From positions 439,880 through 503,879 of the forward strand of contig BGKB01000005.1 in assembly GCA_003116975.1 (NCBI GenBank): a stretch of 64,000 bases of DNA, given 5' to 3'. A program made the translations under genes and the position numbers. Positions 21,501-28,746 of the stretch are shown piece by piece. The notes under the pieces are model-generated. The model was not told where the DNA came from, ran no database searches, and worked only from the letters and a program-made list of their open reading frames with translations. Numbering within the stretch: the first letter of the stretch is position 1; the number at the start of each line of letters is the position of its first letter. Origin of the DNA: Aurantiochytrium sp. KH105 (Eukaryota; Sar; Bigyra; Thraustochytrida; Thraustochytriidae).

Positions 21501-21999
21501 GTTTGAGGGCGCTTTTCAGAAGTGGAGCAGGCACAGCGTGATGATGGGTGGTGCTATCGAGGAGGCCGCGAACGATTTGAACGAGATCTCCGCTCAATTC
21601 GTCGTATACGTCTTCATTTTTGAGGCTGTCAATGCAAAAGGAAAGGATCTCATCAACCAGGGCCGGGTTTCGTAAACCTGAGCCGCGACTGGCTGCAACA
21701 ACGGCCTTTTTCAAGACAATAAGCGGGTCGCGCGCAGTCTGAGCCGTACTTTGGCTGCGCGACCGTTCGAGGAGGTCCTTTAGTGCGCGCAGAATCACCT
21801 CGCAGGTATGAGTCCAGGCGCTGTGTCCTGCGCTAGCGCCTCGCGCATCCCTGGCCGTGACCTGCTCGCAGCATTGCTCATCGTCGAGAACAACTTGCAC
21901 GCTTTTGAACGCTAAGCGCAAGGCCTTGATGGATTTGGTCTTGAGCTCGGCGAGTGCGCTGCGAAGTCGGACCCATCCGTCCGCCGTTTGCGCCGCCAT
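12517..21999 (-). CDS. ATM: ATM/Tel1 PI3-kinase-like DNA-damage checkpoint kinase
   Basis: A 3160-residue, single-frame gene from the ATG at 21997-21999. Most of the protein is helical HEAT/TAN-type solenoid followed by a FAT region. A run of about 11 Asp sits in a disordered stretch roughly 870-900 residues from the start. The kinase domain occupies about residues 2760-3075: LLKGTDDLRQD (the family KGxDDLRQD), TYKVVPLTP, catalytic loop FGVGDRHLQNIL with Asp2981, and HIDFG (Asp3000). The final 33 residues form a FATC domain ending ENLAHMFPGWASWV. This tail, and NVKGHVRRLIQQARDPENL just before it, separate ATM from ATR, TOR and DNA-PK. The family kinase is activated by MRN at double-strand breaks and phosphorylates SQ/TQ sites. 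Length is close to human ATM (3056), and no intron is needed over 9.5 kb. Confidence 0.95.
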   Translation of the reverse strand: MAAQTADGWVRLRSALAELKTKSIKALRLAFKSVQVVLDDEQCCEQVTARDARGASAGHSAWTHTCEVILRALKDLLERSRSQSTAQTARDPLIVLKKAVVAASRGSGLRNPALVDEILSFCIDSLKNEDVYDELSGDLVQIVRGLLDSTTHHHAVPAPLLKSALKLCISRLDEIYDTTPQSYEAIDPGAPLADLLYLFLRSARFDVTDKQQLDILAHVQLWLTPRSDGDSVAINLLAKTTQVVLDVVSAFISARGRAFFPALAANVDTVPSFVARSVHTLSPTSPLRVSALRCLHAQLTLVADRAASWGAGAANPFGSKSKGSLLDKSAKIAKDLFGAAELSELSTSNSPSKKMQEIVSAYNPDYENAGLQAHLHLAVDLIFWFGNTDSQNHDLPSLDRIIAFLASSAIGPRHLEFETIAWLQILAVYLSRHPLDASRAQSILRVLHHRLSSVALASEEPKWILRCCEQLAHNFRASCHDHLQWAPLWRTLVTRTLKQLPRTNRDDGLRLTVILLTKDLVHATTAGGAIEPVCHVCELPLDRNLAIEADNNESFFAEPSVTTLHALAALFRCASLPGPQDKQFRVVVLGWVIKVMNNLKKRPAPQNVLDALAVLLVALTCRTNASWAPYPALPRACLGPTPQSDPEPVSVSQITSMITHDAEVACQTLLADEISKRAGDIGEKIQSPESNERDVRYAAQLAFVIGKLSQQDQSSRIGIEALVASRTLLPSLLRAFGKSSRTLSSREQRITAAALAANPALVSLDRSKRPHFTSGYSDNDGAGEAIASISRTLAVIQKSHQVLMESQAPPEKIAPLPPSGDATGARASKRQRLDANGNGSATSLSQTSQQSDGSASALRRLPFAKPPSKKPRATFSRPNADSDDDDDDDDDDDFADDFDDEFAASKPKTPMKRGLSGSSSFSSSVAEVGAADVAESDTEIHLFEDSGTSDAVIKVVPDETNTVSGERIEVKEVLELTRNLLCILFALHSTLDDRLRLFESFLLNSNGAEKTSQIPNRDFVVICIQVLNASLEDIAQMAYCNRLGDLLDSWNEQACPKGLRIIVAAADVFKSDMGILLAISRALTSFTSLLAKLDASIVRSSWCQDTTAVVQKAWFMDEELGSAFILKCDQVEYNFSIRACQEGSRDSCQPMPEEIQLNICDTIVHLAELWLAQECKRGKKAATYLIFNACRDTTSFNLRARATECAAPLLSRLKRKSPLNVLTRFISVFPARSETLRGLRESLTMVDSGAVPGSDENEQWLVDDDGDEDEEEPAPRSVMALDPDVMFRARGDQTERRVYFKRIQRSYEHLWADEMVFVNWSLLAVLACSSPVLLRPVIFRLVIFAAANTGDKSATGHRTECLELRRCLLQTLMRRISLAHACPHMFLAHSDFLLMNWVRYAQWAATDPLHRFPCFLFDDIDKKKAGNFHLVAIPRVYVGLLLHRGIEAGQDLSDRIKKMYCLDGRMHQMSAVMEELKWEFFGYLGVLPGAALWKAFKEKWKFARDRATYLIPNQTRTLRYALDTITMPGGAFGPFRDLCASDIVEFSNREFGRSFLQQQANVTELVVHLNARVQLSMGDTLPTLLVMLDWFKFAKVFADQPLALAASLDLVLFVLRRARANEDCISPEETDSSLLDDGLICLSTLTEAGMAAKTCESTMARHVLAVLATLRDLRLACHDSHEQRKRRLDKLLKQWTEDLVAKVPSVHMVLRLRPGARITTTPLQREEHEDTSKLACLVEAFKEDAGLLLLLHMNPIVYTPACLLALQGIDAYVEDTERMLKDPMLGPATLILGSLLHEDVPVQVREKAAECLGAVGCVDKSVTDLFRVGVERKGQSMARHDGVHELVSHLICAVRSPDVPISAAALQALRCLGNGGELKDVDAEAESDANLLKRFTELSRAYREIRLEEQLHLDSHLATVLTRRTVDRLFADFPQEKQLMSSNTFQVHACLWKAFASPFDAWVRRLAFAMCNNRWTSHTEPLQYCRALAAVDARFAQLVLPRVVNKIVESGDSEIICELAKVFGECLETLGNPRSASASVDKLRVILDCLTFARRRFVQDGLGQKQALRDPLAAHLDPIVIARAALRCELPSLALLYLEHFADSKECSPTLRADLMFESYEKLGSVEDLDGVSFSDALTKLHFAKRNWLTALVGADGALARGDGQGQGSLGVHGSSLAWGREWDSSSTFNSDTSAQALPTQASHFDESVRGEREILAGALRSLGLFHLLDMVNPNPAESEWRMSRTRASLERTVDWKSLDVVFSEALRAMRSRSTAQLSRVLKHGSREATQRMAASMQSGECSRGIYESLQALQQIRELGQAYRCAEKNDLDETIAMWDRQLTRFRRLRFEHGEPLMALRTSVLVANKVDTELHVVAASSFARTQNKPEVARNMLLMHGDRVANSAEFAMERACVMWDLGEAVAALDVCRQVISTEQTKKPCPILVISKVMLQGSRWNANLSLAPSAEIRSGFETAATLAKRAKSEEQEAACRSALARYLDLLYRTLHARVESPEWARKAASQTKLEDQLKKAREELCASGKSDKTDLKRLVAQLVKVVEPANERRREEKLVLTYRQQLAEQLRQAIVLSAETPLSFVFRLLGLWFDHLGDEAVAKEAMQVPTSCLLPLSYQIASRVGFDDSLNEFLVKLAREQPYDTYPHIFALAKGDYIPNAQRLRKFATRDQAKLSAAKSIAKRVKHNFPEVQALDCLLSALTELAYHSEPSGRKHQERTRDQRTTECAKFVHYFAAYRKSGNPVPLLGPHEAVEDIEETFRITDSGINAPKIVTLKMTSGVKRRILLKGTDDLRQDAVVEQLFGLVQHLLREARLSIRTYKVVPLTPVAGLIEWVENTLPLASYLVSTQTRSAGEDTSAHHRYAERHDWSHLLCMRRMIDAHSGARMAKSRGGQTSSGSSRRSSRSDSTQLSVQGAYANVCAHFKPVMRYFFLEKFPSPPEWYLRRREYTQSVAVNSMVGHIFGVGDRHLQNILIDETTAELVHIDFGVLFEFGKTLATPERVPFRLTRDLVDGMPAKSTAGTFEKTCERTMGILRDNHELITTISDVLVHDPIYNWTVRTKKGPEGEDDADTRALAADDETSESRAKRKNEVAENVLARIREKLHGREDTGGENLNVKGHVRRLIQQARDPENLAHMFPGWASWV

Positions 22000-22258
22000 G
22001 CTCGCTCACGGCCGTCCAAGTCTGGAGTTTGCTGTCGACTTATTGTTGCCCTGCCTATACTTTGCTGGCAGAGAGGGAAGATGATATGATTTCCGAGAGA
22101 GATGGCAAGACCAATACCGTGTTGTGAACCTCGATGACTCGAAAAAAGACCAAAGTCTTGGGTGCATGCGTGGATACGTGCGTACGTGAGCGAGGTATAG
22201 GCTGTCATTTCATCCTTGTTAGAATTAAAATTAATTAAAAAAATCATGCAAACATTAG

Positions 22259-23647
22259 CTATATTTCAGACATGTTCGGTGCGGCGTCCGCAAGCTCCAT
22301 GCGAACATCCGTGGAGGTCTTGTCAATAAAGATGTGCTTGCCATCTTGAATTAGATCCCTGCCATCAAGTACAGTGATAAATTTGGGAAGCAGGCTCGCA
22401 GAGACATCGTCGTCGGCACAGGTTTCGTCCGATGCTTGATCACTTTTGACGGAGAGACGACCTTTGTTTTCAGGAGCGAAGCTGTCATCGGTGTGGTGTG
22501 AAGAATGTGCGCCTTGCGCCGCAAGCGCGCGAGCCTTTGCAGTAATATCCTCGAATGAGTCGGACTCGGAAGGAACGGTGACAGAAATCTTGTCGGCGGC
22601 ACTGCTACCCGAGTCGCGAAAGATTTCGCTGCGCGCCATAAGTCTGTCAATGGGCGCTCGTCCATCGTCTCCCAGTGCGTAGTCTGCGGAGGAAAAGGCA
22701 ATGTGATGGGCGATCGCGGCAATGAACATTTCGACGCAAATGAGAGAATTTTGTAGCACAGAAACATCTGTGCGCGAAGGTAGAATGTGAAGCCAGAAGA
22801 GCGTTTGGAGCGAGCACGCTTGCCAATAGGAAAAGAAGACGACAGCTTTGACTGCAAAGAACTTGGACAACGGTTTGAAGGGCTGAAGAATGGTCTCCGT
22901 GGCGAGATAGAAGAGCACGAGGCAGTACAGCGCCACGGAAACGCTGAGGTTGTTGACAAGACTGAGGTAGAGGTAGGCATCACCAAAGGAAAAGGTGCCT
23001 TCGTGATAAACGCCTGCGAAGGAGAGCACAAGGGCGAGCAAAGCCGTGAGGGGCTTGACAAAGACGAATTGTAGGACACCTTGTTGCACGCGACGAAGAA
23101 AAACAGGTCCCAGAGCAATATTGCGTCGTCGCGACATGACCTCGGCCATGATACCCCAATGCTGTACGTGACCGCGGGTCTCGAGCCAGCTGCCGAGCTG
23201 ACGCTCGCCGCCGAGATAGGTGAGGAGGAGCGCCAAGAAGGTATAAATGACAAATGCCTCGTAGCAGCCTCGCAATGTGTCGAGGGCAACCGCGTAGGCG
23301 GGCACGAGGAGCGCGACAAAGGAGATGAGTGCGTAGACGGGCACGAGAAGGACGATCCTGCAGATGAGCTTTTGATGTGCGGGGAGGGTAAAGTGCGTGA
23401 GGTGGCCTAGCAGGGTGATGGTCGCTCCACAGATGGCGAGCAGCGTGAAGATGCCCGCAACGGTGAGCACTGGGCCCATGTGGAGCCATGCGTCGGCGCC
23501 TAGAGTCCCGAGCGCGCCCTCTGCCTGTTTTTGCGCGGATTGCGCGAGGTGAGCGGCCACGGCGGCCTGCGCTGCCTGGGCGGCAGCCTCTTGTGCTGCG
23601 CTCTGCGCGGCTGCGGTAGCCTCGTCGGGGCTCATGGCCGTAGCCAT
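22259..23647 (-). CDS. TMEM184/OST-alpha family seven-span membrane protein
   Basis: A 462-residue protein from the ATG at 23645-23647; the open frame continues upstream only through non-ATG codons. After an Ala/Gln-rich helical N-terminus come about seven hydrophobic spans, starting LTVAGIFTLLAICGATITLL. The family core is visible: YEAFVIYTFLALLLTYLGGE, then FVFVKPLTALLALVLSFAGV, SVALYCLVLFYLATE, LQPFKPLSKFFAVKAVVFFS and a final span near the acidic C-terminal tail. The P-loop-like KPL and FKP motifs are typical of the organic-solute-transporter alpha/TMEM184/DUF300 group. Related proteins act at vacuolar, endosomal or plasma membranes; the substrate is unknown. The cytosolic tail is Ser/Asp-rich. 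Confidence 0.9.
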   Translation of the reverse strand: MATAMSPDEATAAAQSAAQEAAAQAAQAAVAAHLAQSAQKQAEGALGTLGADAWLHMGPVLTVAGIFTLLAICGATITLLGHLTHFTLPAHQKLICRIVLLVPVYALISFVALLVPAYAVALDTLRGCYEAFVIYTFLALLLTYLGGERQLGSWLETRGHVQHWGIMAEVMSRRRNIALGPVFLRRVQQGVLQFVFVKPLTALLALVLSFAGVYHEGTFSFGDAYLYLSLVNNLSVSVALYCLVLFYLATETILQPFKPLSKFFAVKAVVFFSYWQACSLQTLFWLHILPSRTDVSVLQNSLICVEMFIAAIAHHIAFSSADYALGDDGRAPIDRLMARSEIFRDSGSSAADKISVTVPSESDSFEDITAKARALAAQGAHSSHHTDDSFAPENKGRLSVKSDQASDETCADDDVSASLLPKFITVLDGRDLIQDGKHIFIDKTSTDVRMELADAAPNMSEI

Positions 23648-23942
23648 GGGGCCGGCCAGGCCAGACCCTCCCCGCCTTCGAAGGCTGCCTCCGTTCACGA
23701 GGTTCAAGGATTGATCGATCGATCACAGCTAGCTACATAGAGCCAGAAACAAGTCAAGTATGGAGCTGGGATAAAGTAAAGTGAAGAGATCAAATCTACT
23801 TGTTTGGGGTGGGTATACTATCGAGCAAAAGTATATACAAAAAAAGGGGGGTGGGTGTGTGTTGTGGGCTAAAGTAAAGACACGGTATGACAGACTATGG
23901 ACCGACCAGCCGGGCGCGAACCCGGAGGCGAGAAAGTCTTTA
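23648..23942. other. Short spacer with the fusion gene's 3' end
   Basis: The 295 bp between the TMEM184 start and the stop of the AKR/cyclase gene. Nothing coding is seen. A GC inverted repeat (CCGGGCGCGAACCCGG) lies near 23911-23926, about 17 bp beyond the fusion-gene stop on the minus strand, and could fold in its transcript. Confidence 0.4.
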
Positions 23943-26432
23943 TTATGCCGAGACCTTGGTGGAGGCCTGCTTGTTGCGGCGCTCGATGTTGCGTTCGAAG
24001 GCGGTGCGCAGGGTCTCGTTGTCGATCATGAAGGCGTAGGTGCCGTTCTCCTCGTTGGCGGCCATCCAGCCGATCTTCTTGGCGAGACCCATGGTGGCCT
24101 TGCCGCCGACAAAGTGCTTGTCGTACTTGAGGGTGTCGAGGACCTGGTCAATGGTCATGGTGTCCGGGACGAAGCAGGGGAGGCCGGTGGCGCCGACGAT
24201 CTCGTAGTGCTCGTCGACGACAGAGTCCTCGCAGATGCCGAGAAGGTTGGCGACCTCGGCAGAGACGCACATGCCAATGGCGACGGCCTCGCCGTGGAGA
24301 AGAGGCTGGTTGCCATGGTGCCACGAGAGGTGCTCGATGGCGTGCGCGGGGGCATGGCCGTACTGCGGGACCATCTCGTTGTAGGCGTGGTCGGCGTTGT
24401 AGGCAGGTCCAAGGGTGGACACCTTCTTCTCCATGCACTCGATGATGAGCTTGAGCAGGTAGTCGCCGTCGCGAAGAGCCTCGCGCTTGTCCTCGCCGGC
24501 ATCGCGGAGCGGGTCAACGATGGTGGACGTAAAGTCCGTGCACTGGCAGAGGGCGTGCTTGAGGGCCTCGGCGATGCCGTTGAGGATGTGACGGTCGCTG
24601 AGAGACTTGAGGCAGTCCGGGTCCATGACAAGGTAGTCGGCAGGGTAGTAGCAGCCGAGGAGGTTCTTGCCAAAGTCCGAGACGTTGAAGGCCTTCTTGA
24701 AGTCGCACGAGGCGTCGCACATGCCCATGGTGGTTGTGGGGATGGTCACGAGGCGGATACCACGGTACAGGGTACCGGCGATGGTGCCGGTAATGTTGTC
24801 GACGGTGCCGCCACCGAGGGAGATGAGGCAGGTGTGCTTGGAGACACCGGTGGAGAGAATGTTGTCGACGATGCGGTGGTACTGCTGCTTGTTCTTGAAG
24901 GGCTCGGTGGAGGGCTCGCCAGAGTCGTCCATGGCAGCCGAGGGGATGACAATCTTCTCGATCTGAAGACCGCAGTCGCGGAAGCCCTGGAGCACCTTGT
25001 CACCATAGAGGTTGTCGACGATTTCGTCGGTGACGAGGTAGTTGGGGGCATCGTGGGAGACCTCAGGGATGATGGTCTTGCCAATGGTCTTGAGGTTGTC
25101 GAGAATGCCGCGCTGGATGACAATCTCGGTCTCAAGGTACTTGCCGGGGCGCTCGAACTTGTTGCGGAAGCATCCGTTGTCGTCGACCTCGCAAGGGGTG
25201 CGGAAGGCCTGGGTACCGGGATGTCCGCCGCGCACGCAGTACTCGGAGTCGGTGTCGAGATCAAACCAGGGCGGGCTGACGAAGCGGAAGCCGCGGTCGA
25301 GGGCATTGATGCGGTCCATCTGGGGCTTGGTGAGGCGCCAGTCGAGGACATCGCGGTTGGAGGCAATGCGGGACGGGGTCAGGCTCTTGGGGATGACCGA
25401 GGTGCCGCGCTGGATGCCCCAGCGGAGGAGGACCTGGCCGGGGGTCTTACCAACCTCGGCGGCGACCTCGACGATGGTCTCATCCTCGAGGAGCGAGGGG
25501 TGACCCTCGTCGCGGTAGCCGACCTTGCCGAGAGGCGAGTAGGCGATGACGTTGATGCCCTCCGTCTGGCAGAGCTCGACGAGGCTGGGCTGGGCGAGGT
25601 AAGGGTGCATCTCGACCTCGAGAACGAGGGGGCGGATCTCACAGCGGGCGAGGAGGCCCTGAAGGGTGCGGGGCCCCATGTTGGAGACACCGAGGGAGCG
25701 CACGAGGCCAAGCTCGACGAGGCGCTCCATGGCGTGGTAGGTCTCCATGATCTTTTCGATGTCGGTACCGTCATGGACGACCTCGTACTCGAACTTGCCG
25801 CCGAAGTCCTTGGAGACGAGCTTGCTGTCCTTGGACATGCGGTTGGGCCAGTGCATCATGTAGTTGTCAAGGTATTCGACCTGGAGATCGGCGAGGGTGC
25901 GGCGGCAGGCATCCTCGACGTCCTCGGGTGCTGCGTCCCAGCACCAAAGCTTGGAGCAGACAAAGAGGTCCTCGCGCTCGACGTCGCCGGCCTGGAGGCT
26001 GGACGAGAGTGCCTCGCCGACCTCCTTTTCGTTTCCATACAATGCGGCGCAGTCGATCATGCGGTATCCTTCCTTGATGGCGACCTGGACGGCCTCCTTG
26101 ACGCGCTCGCCGTCCTTGAACTCGTTGAAGGTGCCGAAGCCGAGGAGTGGGACGCTGGCGGCCGAGAGGGTGCCGGCGGAGCTTGCGCCCTGGGACTTGG
26201 CCTCGTCGTCGACGAGGTTGTTGGAGCTAGCGCTGGCGCCGATGCCCATGGTGGAGAGGGTGGCGGAGCTGTCGCCGGAGCTCATCTTGGTCTCGGACTC
26301 TTCGCTGCGGATGGATCCGGTGGACCACTTGCGGCGGTCGTTCTTCTTGGGGAGGGCATCGTCCTTCTTGTCGGCGCGGGGCTGCATCCAGGCCTCGCGC
26401 TCGGTCTGCTCGGTGCTATTCAAGATCGCCAT
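23943..26432 (-). CDS. Aldo-keto reductase / sugar-phosphate cyclase fusion (2-deoxy-scyllo-inosose-synthase-like C-terminal half)
   Basis: An 829-residue bifunctional protein from the ATG at 26430-26432. Residues 1-90 are a Ser/Ala-rich leader. The aldo-keto reductase domain spans about 93-385 with its tetrad intact: Asp127 and Tyr132 (MIDCAALYGNE), Lys161 (VCSKLW) and His194 (YMMHWP). It also has the NADPH-side VIPKS at 346-350. The second half, about 430-815, is a dehydroquinate-synthase-fold cyclase: SLGGGTVDN (538-546), RGIRLVTIPTT (557-567), Asp573, Lys580, Lys589-Asn590, metal ligands Glu622, His693 and His713, and LHGEAVAIGM. The RGIRLV..PTT.M and K.A.N..GKN.LG pattern is closer to 2-deoxy-scyllo-inosose synthase than to dehydroquinate or 2-epi-5-epi-valiolone synthases. 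The likely role is NAD-dependent cyclisation of a hexose 6-phosphate followed by ketone reduction. Codon choice is strongly C/G-ending, unlike neighbouring ATM. The substrate is not known. Confidence 0.85.
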   Translation of the reverse strand: MAILNSTEQTEREAWMQPRADKKDDALPKKNDRRKWSTGSIRSEESETKMSSGDSSATLSTMGIGASASSNNLVDDEAKSQGASSAGTLSAASVPLLGFGTFNEFKDGERVKEAVQVAIKEGYRMIDCAALYGNEKEVGEALSSSLQAGDVEREDLFVCSKLWCWDAAPEDVEDACRRTLADLQVEYLDNYMMHWPNRMSKDSKLVSKDFGGKFEYEVVHDGTDIEKIMETYHAMERLVELGLVRSLGVSNMGPRTLQGLLARCEIRPLVLEVEMHPYLAQPSLVELCQTEGINVIAYSPLGKVGYRDEGHPSLLEDETIVEVAAEVGKTPGQVLLRWGIQRGTSVIPKSLTPSRIASNRDVLDWRLTKPQMDRINALDRGFRFVSPPWFDLDTDSEYCVRGGHPGTQAFRTPCEVDDNGCFRNKFERPGKYLETEIVIQRGILDNLKTIGKTIIPEVSHDAPNYLVTDEIVDNLYGDKVLQGFRDCGLQIEKIVIPSAAMDDSGEPSTEPFKNKQQYHRIVDNILSTGVSKHTCLISLGGGTVDNITGTIAGTLYRGIRLVTIPTTTMGMCDASCDFKKAFNVSDFGKNLLGCYYPADYLVMDPDCLKSLSDRHILNGIAEALKHALCQCTDFTSTIVDPLRDAGEDKREALRDGDYLLKLIIECMEKKVSTLGPAYNADHAYNEMVPQYGHAPAHAIEHLSWHHGNQPLLHGEAVAIGMCVSAEVANLLGICEDSVVDEHYEIVGATGLPCFVPDTMTIDQVLDTLKYDKHFVGGKATMGLAKKIGWMAANEENGTYAFMIDNETLRTAFERNIERRNKQASTKVSA

Positions 26433-27770
26433 GGTTGTGCTGTGTGAAAAGCTGGTGATGTACAGAAGGTTGGACCTTGGGTGGGTGGCTTGTCTTGCTT
26501 GTTTTGAACTTGAGACTTGGTTGCGTGCGATGCGAAGCAAAAGCTTTGCGGTTGCTTGGGCTCGAGGTTGTTTGAGGGTTTGGAGCTCGAGTTTCGGGTT
26601 TGCTTGCGACCGATTTCCGGCGCGGCGCGAGCTCGCGGCGGCCGTGCAGTGGCGGTTGGGTCGGGCGGGCGGCTGTTTCTGGCCTTTTTGCGGCTTTGCA
26701 GCCGCTCTCGGTTCCTAGCAAGCGGCGGCGCCGGCGCTGGGAATCGCGTAGAACCGCGCTTGTTCCAGGAGAAGCCGCGGGAAAAAAGGCGCGACGGGAG
26801 GAAAAAGAAAAGAATGCGCAAAGAAAAGGTAACTAACCGGAAACAAAAAGAAAAGAAAGAAGAAAAAATGGAATTGGAGGAAGGCCGGAACCGAAAAAGA
26901 AAAAAAGGAAACAGGCACAGGAAGATTGCGCGCATGACGCGCTGCGGGGACGCCGACGCGCTGCGGGGGAGAGCCTCCGGCGCCTCACGCAGGCGCGCCG
27001 GCACCGCCAGTCGGTTTTCGCGGAATGCTCTACTTGCGCCGGGCCGATCTTGACTCTCAGACCCGCGCCGCGACGCGCCAGAGGGGCGCGGGAGGGTGGC
27101 TGCGGAGGTCCTGCTCCGGCTGCGGTACCGCGCCCTGCTTGACGCCCAGGCGGACGGCCCCCGGGCGGGCTACTCGGGGCGCACTACAGTTGACTCACTG
27201 TGGGGGAGGGGAGAGGGGGAGACGGCGCTAGCGGCGGTAGGTGGAGAAAGCAGAGAGGGGGGGGGGAGGTGGGCCGTGGCTAAGAGTCTTTGAAGAGTCC
27301 TAACGATGCACCTAGCGAGACTCACCGCTTGCTCTCGCTCCGTTCCTCCCGGCACGGCCTCGCTCCTGCCAGCTGCTCTCTCTCTTGCTCTTCCCCGAAC
27401 TTTCGCCCGTCCGCTTCTCGACGCAACCCCGGTTGGCGGTCTCAGATCGAAGAAGAAGAAGAAGAAGTCCTAGCTGCTTTCGTCTACCCGCCATGGATCG
27501 TACTTTCGTGCACGCACTGCAATTTTCGAGTTCTTTGCTCAACTTTTTTCTCCTTTCTTTCGACCAAGGGAGCGGATTTTCGAGAGCAAGCGATCCACGC
27601 AGCCAGGTCGCTAGAGTTTAACTGCACATTTTCGCCCTACCGCACGCGAGGCAACGATCGCGCGCCCGAGGAGGCTGCATTTTTCGGCAAAGTCGGCGGC
27701 GGTTGCCGACGCCGGAGCGTCGCGTGGCGTGGCGTGGCGTCTCGTGTCAAGTTTGGCGAGAAGCGGACAA

Positions 27771-27820
27771 GAAAAAGAAAAGAAAAAAAAAGAAAAAAAA
27801 AGAAAAAAGAAAAAAGAAAC
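27771..27820. repeat. Poly-purine A/G tract
   Basis: A nearly pure GAAAA-type purine run on the plus strand, directly after a GCGTGGCGTGGCGT repeat at about 27720-27740. It is a simple repeat that could be prone to replication slippage or triplex formation. Confidence 0.8.
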
Positions 27821-28715
27821 CAGCGCCAGAGAAGGGCGGCGGTTCTCTCTGGACCTCCTCCTCCTCTTTTTGAAGGAGGAGGTGTTGGAGGTATTGATCG
27901 AGGAACCGAGGGAAACATTTCTCCGTCAGTGCACGAGTGTCCTGTCGAGTTTAAGTACTCGCCAACCTAACGCTCCGATTCTACGCTCTATTCAAAAAGA
28001 AACGACCAATGACTCACCGGCCAGTTCAAGGTTTCTGTCGATTCGCAACTTCTCTGATCCCCCTTCCCCCTCTCGGGCTCTCTGCCTCCCGCTTTTCGGC
28101 CTCAAGAAGATCGCATCCCAACTCTCAACTGCAACTCGAAGCGGAAATCCTCGCGAAAGAACTACAAAAAAAAAGCTCATCAGGCCGCCACTTCCGCGCT
28201 TTTTCCGCCCGTTCCCAGCGCCCGCGCGAGATATGCCGGTGGAGGGCGCAGCTTCTGCGACTCTGATTCGTTCAAACCAAGCTATCCTTTTCCCCCGCCT
28301 TGCACCTAACGTGGCAGCCACCTCCCCCGCGCCTGTGCAACTACAAGTTCTTGTGCGCCTCAAGTATAGTCCGTATCTGTCCCACTGTTCACGCATAGAC
28401 ATCTTGTCTCTGTCCCCTCCCCGCCGCCTCGCAGGTCTCCCAGCCCCTCTTCCCACACCGACGCGATACGCGTCATCCGCGAGCGCCGGCCTGCACGAGA
28501 CGCTATCGATACGTCCCGGCATGAGATCAGAGGGACAGGTTTGAGACGTCAAGGGGGGGCACGGGGGACAGCTGAAGCGCGGCTGGGGGGCGGTTTTCGC
28601 TGCCCGACCCGGTGTCCGCGCGCGTGACGCGTCGACGGGACCTGTGAAAAAGGACGCGCGCGGGCGCCCGCTTCGTCACGCCCGCGCGGTCAGGTGTGCA
28701 TTCGCGCCAACCGGA

Positions 28716-28746
28716 TAGTCCTAATGACGTATCAGACATTAGACTA
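28716..28746. other. Short hairpin-forming inverted repeat
   Basis: The arms TAGTCCTAATG and CATTAGACTA can pair with a single bulged C around a 10-nt loop. It lies in gene-free DNA. It could be chance, a processing signal or part of an RNA; nothing nearby identifies it. Confidence 0.35.

Noticed and set aside
23905-23930. tRNA T-arm-like inverted repeat with GGTTCGCGCCC
   Set aside because: No matching acceptor, D-arm or anticodon arm; the required space overlaps the end of the fusion gene.
23781-26447. 888-codon plus-strand open frame covering the AKR/cyclase gene
   Set aside because: It is Gly/Val/Asp/Leu-rich with no domain, and is explained as the antisense of a strongly codon-biased gene with clear catalytic motifs.
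27290-28544. Plus-strand frames of 226 and 271 codons in the gene-poor interval
   Set aside because: They run through A/G and pyrimidine tracts and shift with composition; no domain.
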